From: CAWJTV01 sp963845695
Lineage (GTDB): Bacteria; Planctomycetota; Planctomycetia; Isosphaerales; Isosphaeraceae
Length of the DNA stretch: 64,000 nucleotides
Assembly (NCBI GenBank): GCA_963845695.1
Contig: CAWJTQ010000002.1
Span: forward strand, 744,001-808,000
Direction of reading: 5' to 3'
Part shown: piece by piece, positions 10,311 to 18,791 of the stretch
Layout of the letters: every line of letters starts with the position of its first letter
How positions within the stretch are numbered: position 1 is the stretch's first letter
Notes under the pieces: generated by a model
Databases searched by the model: none
What the model saw: only the letters and a program-made list of their open reading frames with translations
Told to the model about the DNA's origin: nothing
Program-made: the position numbers and the translations under genes

Positions 10311-11429
10311 TTAGGCGCTCGAGTAACCAAGAAGCGAACGGACGGCCCGGCCGACCTCCGCGGTGGTGTTCTGGCCGCCGAGGTCGGGGGTCCGGGGCGA
10401 TGGTTTGAGCAGGACCTGCTTGACGGCGCCGCGGACCCGGTCGGCGGCTCGGTGCTGATCGAGGTGGTCAAGCATCATGGCGAGCGAGAGGATGGCGGCC
10501 AGGGGGTTGGCGATCCCCTTGCCGGCGATATCGGGCGCCGAGCCGTGGACCGGCTCGAACATGCTGGGGGCCGTGCGATCCGGGTTGATGTTGCCGGAAG
10601 CGGCCAGGCCCATCCCACCCTGGAGGACCGCGCCCAGGTCGGTGATGATGTCGCCGAACATGTTGGTCGTCACGATCACGTCGAAACGCTCGGGGCTGGC
10701 GACCATGCGCATACAGCAGGCGTTGACATGCTGATAGTCGCACTTGATATCCGGGTAATCGCGGGCGGTTTCGGTGAAGGTGCGCATCCAGAGGTCGTGG
10801 GCGAAGGTCAGCACGTTGGTCTTGGCCACGAGCGTGAGTTGCCGGCTGAAGCCGGCCCGCCGGTCCGCCTCGGCCAGGCCCCGGAACGCCCCGGCAGCGG
10901 CGCGGCTCCGTGCCAGGTCAAACGCATAGCGAAGCGTCCGCTCGACCCCGGCGCGGGAATTGATCGAGGTCTGGATCGCGACCTCCTCGGGGGTCCCCTT
11001 TCTCAGAAACCCGCCTGCCCCCACGTACAGGTCCTCGTTGTTCTCCCGGACGACGACCATGTCGACGTCCTCGGCGGTCTTGCCCCGGACCGGGCCTTCG
11101 ACGCCGGGGAACAGGTGAATCGGCCGGAGGTTGACGTACTGGTGGAAGTCGAACCTCAGCCGCAGCAGGATTCCCTTCTCCAGCACACCCGGCGGCACGT
11201 TCGGGTGCCCGACGGCGCCCAGCAGGATGGCATCCGAGTCGCGAAGCTGACGAACAGCCTCATCGGGCAGGACCTCACCGGTCCTGAGGTAGCGTTCACC
11301 GCCGATGTCCACGTGCGTCAGCTCGTAGCCAATCCCCTCCAGCCGCGCGACGACGGCGAGCACTTCCAGGCTCTCAGCGATCACTTCCGGCCCGACCCCA
11401 TCCCCCGCTACGACGCCCAGCTTAATCAA
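10311..11429 (-). CDS. leuB: Isopropylmalate/isocitrate dehydrogenase family protein, probably LeuB
   Basis: The product has the family fold throughout: KLGVVAGDGVGPEV at the N-terminus, the substrate-binding stretch LRLRFDFHQYVNLRP, VVRENNEDLY, NVLTFAHDLW and the NAD site GSAPDIAGKGIANP. LeuB oxidises and decarboxylates 3-isopropylmalate in leucine synthesis in the cytosol. Close relatives act on tartrate or isocitrate, and no leuA, leuC or leuD is next to it, so specificity is inferred. I chose the TTG at 11427-11429 because GGAGG sits five bases before it and the protein then starts at the family's usual place. The GTG at 11495 would add 22 unrelated residues. Length is then 372 residues. 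Confidence 0.8.
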   Translation of the reverse strand: MIKLGVVAGDGVGPEVIAESLEVLAVVARLEGIGYELTHVDIGGERYLRTGEVLPDEAVRQLRDSDAILLGAVGHPNVPPGVLEKGILLRLRFDFHQYVNLRPIHLFPGVEGPVRGKTAEDVDMVVVRENNEDLYVGAGGFLRKGTPEEVAIQTSINSRAGVERTLRYAFDLARSRAAAGAFRGLAEADRRAGFSRQLTLVAKTNVLTFAHDLWMRTFTETARDYPDIKCDYQHVNACCMRMVASPERFDVIVTTNMFGDIITDLGAVLQGGMGLAASGNINPDRTAPSMFEPVHGSAPDIAGKGIANPLAAILSLAMMLDHLDQHRAADRVRGAVKQVLLKPSPRTPDLGGQNTTAEVGRAVRSLLGYSSA

Positions 11430-11828
11430 AGCATCCTCCGCGACATCCCGACCCCGTATGTACAAATCGCAGCGGCAGCCCACTGGGATTGTCACCGAAA
11501 GGGGCCAGCGCCGTAGAATGAGGATACGTATCGGTTATGATAGCGGGCGTACCGCTCGTGCTCAAGTCTTCGTCCCGCCGCGCCGGATCCGGACGCGGCA
11601 GTGCTCCCGTTCGACGCGATTCGCAACCTTACCAGGATTTACGTTGACAATCGGATCGTGGGAAACATACTTTGATGGACCTGGACCGGAAAGGGAGTGG
11701 GCCTGTCGCCGGAAGATGCGGACCCGGTCTAGCCCGGTGGACGCGGCGAGTGGCCTGCTCCTCTGGATTCTCGATGGCACCAATCGATCGTTCCACCATA
11801 TCGCATCCGTAATGAGGGAGACGGCTTC
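11430..11828. other. Divergent intergenic region between leuB-like gene and kinase
   Basis: About 400 bases between two divergent genes. It should hold promoters for both, but no clear -35/-10 pair or operator was recognised. The last bases carry GAGGGAG, the ribosome binding site of the kinase at 11829. Confidence 0.5.
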
Positions 11829-13126
11829 ATGGCCACTCCGGTCGAGAGCAGCACATCCGCCAAGGATCCGAAGGGATTCTCCGGCCTCGATGAATCCCAG
11901 CTCGAGAAGTCGATCATTCGCCGCGGGCTGGCGACCCCCGCGGAGGTCGAGGCCTGCAAGTCCCAGCGAAAGAAGATGGTCACCAAGGAGAAAGAAGATC
12001 CGCCCAAGAGCCTCCTGGAGATCATGGTCGAGGCCAAGGTCCTCACCCGCAGCCAGATGGTCCGCCTCATGCAGGAGGCCGGCGAGACCACCAAGAAATT
12101 CCAGATCCCCGGCTACCAGGTCATCTCCAAGATCGGCAAAGGGTCGATGGGGGTCGTCTACAAGGCCAAGCAAATGAGCGTCGACCGGGTCGTGGCCATC
12201 AAGATCCTGCTCGATTCCCTGGCCCAGAACAAGGAATTCATCAAGCGGTTCGAGCGCGAGGCCAAGATTGCCGCCCGGCTCTCCCACAACAATGTCGTCA
12301 ACGCCATCGACGCCGGCGAGGTTGACGGTCACTTCTACTTCGTCATGGAATACGTCGAGGGCCCCACCATCAAGGATTTTCTCGACAAGAACAAGACGTT
12401 CGAGGAGAAGCAAGCCCTCCAGATCGTGATGGCCGTCGCCGAGGCACTCAAGCACGCGCACACTCGCGGGTTGATCCATCGCGACATCAAGCCCGAGAAC
12501 GTCATCCTGACCAAGGACGGCGGGGTGAAGCTCGCCGACCTGGGGCTGGCACGGATCACTGACGACGAGAAGTGGGGGCTCTCCGAAGCCGGCATGGCCA
12601 TCGGCACGCCATACTACATCAGTCCGGAGCAGGTCCGTGGCCAGACGAACATCGACATCCGGGCCGATATCTATAGCCTGGGCGCCACGCTCTACCACAT
12701 GGTGACTGGCCGGGTGCCCTATGGCGGCGAGACCCCCAACGAAGTGATGCGCAAGCACGTCGATCCCAATGTCGCGTTCGTCCCGCCCGACCACCTCAAT
12801 ACGAACCTCTCCGGCGGCCTGGGAATGGTCGTGGAGACCATGATGGCCAAGAACCGCGAGCACCGCTATCACTCGCCCGATGACTTGATCCTCGACCTGA
12901 AATGCCTCATGCGGGACGAGAGCCCCATGATCGCCGGGCAGAAGCCCGAGACCCTCGAGGCCCTCGCCGAAGGGGAATCCGACGGGTTCCACCAGCAGGG
13001 CGCCAGCGAAGAACAGATGGTTGAGCTGGCGTCCTACGTCAACAATCGCAATCACAGCATCGCCACCTGGCAATGATCCTGGCCGTCTCGCTGATCACGA
13101 ACGTCATTCTCCTGGTCGTGAAGTAA
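11829..13126 (+). CDS. Ser/Thr protein kinase with C-terminal membrane anchor (frameshifted at the end)
   Basis: Residues 1-92 form a helical, charged N-terminal region seen in other planctomycete kinases. The Hanks-type kinase domain follows. It has the glycine loop GKGSMGVV (103-110), the catalytic lysine in VAIKI (125), the catalytic loop HRDIKPEN (217-224), a DLG variant of the DFG motif (237-239) and GTPYYISPEQ. As written, translation stops at 13076. Restoring one A in the AA at 13072-13073 extends it through MILAVSLITNVILLVVK to 13126, a single transmembrane helix. The kinase would then be an inner-membrane protein with its catalytic domain in the cytoplasm. A GGGAG ribosome binding site precedes the ATG. 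Confidence 0.9.
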
Positions 13127-13275
13127 GACGCCCTTTCCAGAAAGGCCGAGGGCGAAGTCAGAACGGGGGAAAGGCAAGAGACCGAGTCAGAACCGGACCG
13201 GTCATTCCTCATCGTTCGTCCCTCAGCCTTCATCCTTGATCCTCCACCTCCCACATCAAGACGTCCGTCCATCCA

Positions 13276-13301
13276 CATTCCCACGGTCCCTTGTGGGAAT
13301 G
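13276..13301. terminator. Hairpin downstream of the kinase gene
   Basis: CATTCCCAC at 13276-13284 pairs perfectly with GTGGGAATG at 13293-13301 over an 8-base loop. It lies between two convergent genes (kinase end and zinc-ribbon protein end), where a bidirectional terminator would be expected. There is no clear T-run. The rest of 13127-13460 holds only smaller hairpins and no gene. Confidence 0.4.
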
Positions 13302-13460
13302 CTCGCTGTCGATTCCGGGGGAATCGAATCGGTCATCGGGGACGAGGAGCGTCCAGGGACCTTTCCCACGCTGGAGCGTGGAATCGACAATTTCGGGGAT
13401 CTCCGAACGAATAACGGACTGGTGGTGAGAGTCAAAACGTATTGGGAACGAGTCGCTCGC

Positions 13461-13769
13461 TCAGTTCTTGCTGAAGTCGAAGGATCGGATCGCGTCCTTC
13501 CCCAGGGGGTCCTTCAAGAACTTGTGGTGACAGCAGGAGCAAAGATCGAAACGGAACCCTTTGTGCAGTGGGGTGGCGAGGTCTTCGGAAACGAGGGCCT
13601 CGTCTCGCTGAAGGATTTGAGCAACCGCCTCCATCGGATCATCGTCCAGGTCATCCTCCTTGATTTCCGTCGGGTCGAAGCCCGGGTAGGCTTCGATCTT
13701 GACCACATATCGGCCATCGCCGGTAGCGCTCAAGTCCTTTCCGCAGAGATCGCACGTGAAGTGGACCAT
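13461..13769 (-). CDS. Small zinc-ribbon-like protein
   Basis: A 102-residue protein starting MVHFTCDLCGKDL and containing, near its end, FDLCSCCHHKFL. The two CxxC pairs would bind one zinc ion. Between them is an acidic stretch (IKEDDLDDDPMEAV). I chose the ATG at 13769 rather than the start at 13823, because the conserved-looking part begins here and GAGGG lies upstream. I do not recognise a named family. The protein is cytosolic and of unknown function, perhaps a regulatory or adaptor zinc ribbon. Confidence 0.6.
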   Translation of the reverse strand: MVHFTCDLCGKDLSATGDGRYVVKIEAYPGFDPTEIKEDDLDDDPMEAVAQILQRDEALVSEDLATPLHKGFRFDLCSCCHHKFLKDPLGKDAIRSFDFSKN

Positions 13770-13886
13770 CAGGGATTCATCCCTCAGTGTGATGAGCCGG
13801 TCATCGAGTCCGGAAGAGGTCATTCACCCGATTCTAACTCGGGGGCTCGGGTCCGTCCAAGCCCCTCTTCGTGTTATTCCAGGAAT

Positions 13887-16195
13887 TCAAAACCGGCGGA
13901 TTCCTGTCAAGACGAGAATCGCGCAGGCCAGCGCGGCCGCCGAGATCATCAAGCCGATCCGGACCTCGGCCGGATCGTATTCGAGAACAATTTCGTGCTC
14001 ACCTTCGGATACCTGGACGGCCAGGAACGGGCCCGGTCCGTGCTGGGTGTCACGGGCCGGCCGTCGAGGCGGGCCTTCCAACCCGGGTCCCAGGTCTCGC
14101 GGACGGTAATCCGGTCGGGCGAGGGGGTTCGGAGACCGGATCTCCGCCTGACCAGGCCGACGGGACCACGCGACCTGGGTCGCCTTTAAACCCGCCTCGG
14201 CCCAGGGTCTGGCGTCGAGCCAGGCGACCCAGACGCGGCCGACCTGCTCGACCCGTTCGAAGACGCCGGCCGGCGGCGGTTGCGCCGCGACGATCGCGCC
14301 GACCCCGGACTCGCGCAGGCGGTCGCGCCCCCGGATGACCGATCCCACGTGAGGTCGCGGCGGCTCGACCGATCCGAGCCGGAATCCTCGTAGATCGGGT
14401 CGAACCACGCCAGGCTGATCGCCAGCTCGACCGAGTCGTAATTCCGCGGGTCGGAGAGGCCGAACCGCATGAGCACGCCGGGCGGCAGTTCTTCGCCCAG
14501 GCCCAGCGCCCGGCCTTCCGGCGGCAGCCCCTGGCGCAGCCGGGCGATCGCCGGCGGCTCGAACTCGTGCAACGCCGGAGCGATCGCCGGATTGAGCCCG
14601 AATCCGAAGAGCCCCAGTTCGACGAGCGTCATACCGAGCAGTGCGGGAGGCATCCAGCCCGGGCATCGACCCGTCCGCCGCACGAAGACCGCCAGCGCGG
14701 CCAGGATGCCCAGCTCCGCCGCCGCCAGGCCATAGACGCGCGGCATCACCTCCAGGGCCCTCCGCACCTGTCGCTCGGCGCGCTGCCGGTAAACGGCCGG
14801 GTCGGCGCCCGCGGTCGAACACCGCGGCCCGTTGGTAATGCGTTAAGGCTCGGCTGCGGAGGGAAGGCTCGAGTGCCGCGATCGCCAGGGCCGTTGTCCC
14901 GAGGCCGACCGCTCCGACGATCCCGATCGCGATCCAGCCTCGCGCGAGCCGGAGCGAATCGCCCAGATGGTCCAGCCCGATCCCGCCCAGGATCGTCAAC
15001 CCGAAGGCGACCCAGAGGGTCAGCCGCCGGTTATCGATCACGTCGAGGACGGGGATCGCTCGGAGCAGGTTGTCGACCGGCGGCAGGCGGAACGCCCCCA
15101 TCGCTCCGATCGCCACCATCCCCGCGAGGAATGCAACCCGCGGTGATCGGCGCCGCACGGCCCACGCCAGGGGCGCTAGCCAGAACACGGTCGCCAGCCC
15201 GGCGAAGCCCCCGGCCGATTCGTTCAGGTTATGTATGCCCAGGGCACGCGCCAGGTTCGGATGCCCGCGGCGCTGGCTGCCGTAGGCGTAAGGGATCGCC
15301 GTACAAACCGCGTCGAGCACTCGCGGCGGGACGACCGTCCACCAGGCCGCTTCTCGCGCTCGCGATCGCTCCAGACCGGGCTCTTCGCCAGGTAGGCCGC
15401 CAGCGGGAGGATCTGAACGGCCGCCATCGCGATCCCGAGGCCGATCCCAGCCACCCAAGCCAGCCCGACGCGCCGTGCCACGAGTCCCTCACCACGCCCC
15501 GCCCAGGATCGCCAGACGAAATAGAGCCCAACGGCCAGCAGGACATGGGCGCTGGTCTGGATATGTCCGCCCAGCAGGACCAGTGCCGTCACGATGGCGA
15601 GGACACCCGCCGCCCTCGGCCCGGGCGCCCGTAACACGCGTTCGGTGGCCAGGAAGAGCCAGGGCATCCAGATCGCGACCGCAGTCACGGGAAAGAGGAG
15701 CCAGACGATCAGGAAGCCGCAAAACGGATAGACCAACCCGGCGAACCATCGCCCCCAGAATCCCAGTCCCCAGGAGCGCGCCAGCAGGAACATTCCCAGC
15801 CCGGCGACCCACAACCGTCCGGCTGCGATCCAGGCGTAGGCCCTCGGCGTCGGTCCCAAGTAGGCCAGCAGGTGGAACGGATCGAACACTGCACTCTGGC
15901 CATTCGCCAGATGGGGCGCCCCGCAACCGGCGTAACTGTTCCAGAGCGGCAGCCGGCCGCTCCGTATCATCCGCCGATTGAACTCCAGCCACGGTTGAAA
16001 CTGGAGCACCGGGTCCATCAACAGCCGGTTGGCCGGCTCATAATCCCCGGGGGCCTCACCCTGGAAACTGGCGGAGACGAATAAGACGTCCGCCGAACTC
16101 AATACCTTGCCGCCGATCAGCGTCTCATGAAAGAACGCCGTGACGCAGCCGCCGAGCACCAGGACGAACGCCAGCGTTTCCCGGAACGAAGACAA
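13887..16195 (-). pseudogene. Second YfhO-like membrane protein, five frame breaks
   Basis: The first 280 residues (from 16195) read as a normal YfhO-like N-terminus: a signal-anchor helix, LPLWNSYAGCGAPHLANGQ, then many transmembrane helices. The rest is spread over three frames. Breaks lie near 15350 (one G lost), 14810 (two bases lost in a CG run), 14369 (one G lost), 14123-14127 (one G gained in GGGGG) and 14029-14034 (one base lost in GGGCCC). Joining the pieces gives a coherent protein including DPGWKARLDGRPV, the same C-terminal motif as the paralogue at 7117-10183, and a last transmembrane helix. It is either a decaying gene or a stretch of poor sequence. Confidence 0.75.
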
Positions 16196-16484
16196 CTTCG
16201 GGTGCCTCCCTGCGTGCGATCGGTGGCCCTTCCTGGGCTCCCAAGGGTCTACTCTAACGAACCGCGCCTCACGAGATCGTATGGGGCTGTCTGGTCACGG
16301 GGTTCTCGAATCGCACCAAGCCCCGGCCGAAGTTTTGGCCTGGTTCACGTCGCTGGGAGCCAGGGTAACATTTTTCTCGGTGCACGGCCGTACCGTTCCG
16401 GCCGCAACCGATTTCAGGGCAAGGTGTTCCGGCCAAATAGCCGAGGGCTTTACGCCGCCAAGTGTTACCCCGGTTTGCACAATT

Positions 16485-16992
16485 TTCCGAATTTCTGGAT
16501 TTTCTCATCTCCCTCTGTGGTCGAGAGTTCCGGAGCCAATCGCCCCGGAATCCCCGATAGGTGCATTAACGGATCATCAAACCTGTGGCATACTGAATAA
16601 TAGGAACCATGTGCGACCGTCACCGCCAGGAAACCCAGGCTGCGAGCCACGGGGCTGTGCCGCCTGCGGCCGGGGCCCGGCACAGCGATTTCGGGACTCG
16701 GCCCGAACTCGCTTCGGGTCATGGGGATCGGAGAGGGAGCCGCGGCCAAAAGGTGACAACGAGTGCCAATTCGTGCCACAATTCTCGGGAAGTCAGGCCC
16801 ACCTCCAAGCCGGCCCCGCCCAGAACCCACGCCGGATCAGGACGTCCCGCCGGTCCTGAGTAGGGACTTCCCTCTTCCTTCGTTTCCTTGGTGACCTTCT
16901 GTTCGGGATCAGGACGTCCCGCCGGTCCTGAGTACGGACTATGGGAATGGGTCAAAGCCACCGCCCCCAGACGGTGCGGTGGTGATCGCCGA
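16485..16992. repeat. Dispersed ~440-bp repeat, copy 1
   Basis: This stretch is about 85% identical to the reverse complement of 54389-54825. The copies share the block running from TTCCGAATTT to GTGGTGATCGCCGA. The extra length here is explained by a 72-base tandem duplication (GGATCAGGACGTCCCGCCGG at 16834 and again at 16906). Open frames in the two copies are not conserved as proteins. I treat it as a non-coding repeat family. The region upstream (16196-16484) also holds no gene. Confidence 0.75.
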
Positions 16993-17147
16993 CGACTCTC
17001 GATTTCTCCGCATTCTATCCCCCATGCCGAAAACCCGCAATTTCGGGTTGAGGAAACCGGGTTATGCCGTCTCGCCTGCCGCGGGCGGGGTTTGGTATAA
17101 GCAAACGGCGGCTCATTCGGTTCCATCCTTTGGAGTTTCCATCATCC

Positions 17148-17641
17148 ATGGGCTACTGGTTGTTCAAGTCGGAGCCGACAGCCTATTCGTTCGCGGACTT
17201 GCAGGCCGAGCCGGATCAGACGACGGGGTGGGACGGCGTGCGGAACTACCAGGCGCGGAACTTCCTCCGCGACCAGGTGAAGGTCGGCGACGGCGTGCTC
17301 TTCTACCACTCGGCGCCGAGCCGCCGGCGATCGTCGGGATTGCGGAGGTCGTCCGGGCTGGGCATCCCGATCCCACGGCCTTCGACCCGAAGGACAGCCA
17401 TTACGACCCCAAGAGCGACCGCGTAAACCCGACGTGGTACCAGGTCGCGATCCAGGCCGTCCGGGCGATCAACCCGCCTCTCGATCTGCCATCGCTCGGC
17501 CGCGTTCCCGAACTGGCCGGGATGGAGCTGCTCCGCAAAGGAAGCCGGCTCTCTGTTCAGCCGGTGACGCCTGATCAGTGGAAGACGATTCTTTCACTGG
17601 CGAAACCCAAGAAGACGAAACGCGAATCCGCGAGGAAGTAG
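17148..17641 (+). CDS. EVE domain protein (frameshifted)
   Basis: It starts MGYWLFKSEPTAYSFADL and continues WDGVRNYQARNFLRD and VGDGVLFYHS, the hallmark of EVE-domain proteins (ThyN1-like, PUA-related fold). These bind modified bases in DNA or RNA. The frame breaks at 17315; adding one G gives HSAAEPPAIVGIAEVV and continues to the stop at 17641, about 164 residues, the normal length. EVE proteins are often near restriction or defence genes; here the neighbours are a VOC protein and a Uma2 remnant. The family is sure; the ligand is unknown. Confidence 0.85.
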
Positions 17642-17694
17642 ACCTCTGGAATCGGGAATCTCGAATCAGGAATCGTCCCTTGGGAATCTCAACA

Positions 17695-18078
17695 ATGTCC
17701 AGGATCGAGCATTTTGCGGTCTATGCCGACGACTCCACGGCCCTCAAGGACTTCTACGTGCAGGCCCTGGGTCTCCACGTGATTGTGGAGAGCGGTGGTG
17801 ATCCACCGGGCTACTTCCTTGCTGACGACCAGGGCATGGCGATCGAAGTCCTGGGTCGGCAGTCGGGCTCGCCGGAGGTCAACCAGCGATGGGTTTGTCA
17901 CCTGGCGTTCTGGGTCGACGACTTCTCGGCGAAACGGGCCGAGCTCGAGCGGCTGGGGATGACGTTCGAGACGGAGACCCTGGTCAACAACGACGAGATC
18001 AAGACGGGTTTCTTCAAGGATCCGGCCGGCAACCGCTGCCAGATCGTCTGGCGTCAACGGGAATTGGGGAAAGGATAG
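17695..18078 (+). CDS. VOC (glyoxalase/bleomycin-resistance) family protein
   Basis: The 127-residue product starts MSRIEHFAVYADDSTALKDF and ends KDPAGNRCQIVWR, the paired beta-alpha-beta-beta-beta layout of the vicinal oxygen chelate superfamily. A metal site would use H6 and a late glutamate or histidine; its full set cannot be confirmed here. The substrate cannot be predicted. The open frame extends upstream to 17578, but the domain begins at the ATG at 17695, which has GGGA before it. It follows the EVE gene by 53 bases and may be co-transcribed. Confidence 0.8.
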   Translation: MSRIEHFAVYADDSTALKDFYVQALGLHVIVESGGDPPGYFLADDQGMAIEVLGRQSGSPEVNQRWVCHLAFWVDDFSAKRAELERLGMTFETETLVNNDEIKTGFFKDPAGNRCQIVWRQRELGKG

Positions 18079-18093
18079 CATCCTGGTGGTGGA

Positions 18094-18351
18094 TCATTGA
18101 GAAGAAGTTCCATCGCGCAGCTCAGGCACAGGTCCGCGGCGCCGGCTGGCCCGCTCGAAGAGTTCTCGGAGCGGGATCACCAAACCGGGGAGCACGTCGC
18201 CGCCATCGAGCGTCTGCGACTCGTCCAGGACGGTGAATTGATCGGGCGACGTGTAGACTTTCACCGTCCGCTTCCGATGGTCGAAATACCAGATGAGTTG
18301 CGTGCCCGCCTCGAAGTATTCGTGGAGCTTGCGCTCGGTGGTTCTCCCCAT
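18094..18351 (-). pseudogene. Uma2 family endonuclease, C-terminal fragment
   Basis: These 85 residues (GRTTERKLHEYFEAGTQLIWYFD, then VKVYTSPDQFTVLDE and DVLPGLVIPLRELFE) match the second half of Uma2/DUF820 proteins, a PD-(D/E)xK nuclease-like family expanded in Planctomycetes and Cyanobacteria. The first half, with the conserved acidic catalytic residues and PDLVVEV-type motif, is absent. An in-frame stop lies two codons before the first ATG. It is therefore a truncated remnant, probably inactive. Confidence 0.75.
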
Positions 18352-18369
18352 CAGTCAAGCGGCACGGAT

Positions 18370-18585
18370 TCACGCCCCGACAGCGGCCGGGGCCGTCTCG
18401 CTCGGGATCTCCCCGCGCCACTCGATGACGTAACGATTCTCGGCGGCGAACGCCTTGATCTCGGCCAGGGATTGAGGGATCTCGATCCGCGAGGTCTCGC
18501 GGTACCAGCCGCTACCAGACCGCTTCCAGCCCACTTCTTCACCGAACCACTGACCCTTGGCGTAGTAGACGATCAGACACTTCAT
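18370..18585 (-). CDS. Small unrecognised protein, 71 residues
   Basis: It starts MKCLIVYYAKGQWFGEEVGW, with GGAGA nine bases before the ATG; the open frame could extend to 18684 but without a binding site. The sequence has alternating strands and IEIPQSLAEIKAFAAENRYVIEWRGE, suggesting a small alpha/beta fold. I do not recognise a family. It lies 18 bases upstream of the Uma2 remnant on the same strand, so the two may once have been an operon. Confidence 0.5.
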   Translation of the reverse strand: MKCLIVYYAKGQWFGEEVGWKRSGSGWYRETSRIEIPQSLAEIKAFAAENRYVIEWRGEIPSETAPAAVGA

Positions 18586-18791
18586 GCTCTTGTCTCCAAA
18601 GGTTACTGAATACCAGCGTAAGCATGATACGGTATAAGCAGTTGCTCGCCAAGCGAGCTTCCCTCCCCGGAATCCGGGGTGCAAGTGCTTGTCCTGACGA
18701 TTCCGTCAGATCCGAAATGACCATCCACCAGAACAGGAAGCTGCTGGTTCACTCGGGTCTGGTTCTCAGGATACCCCGGTGAGTCTTTGTA

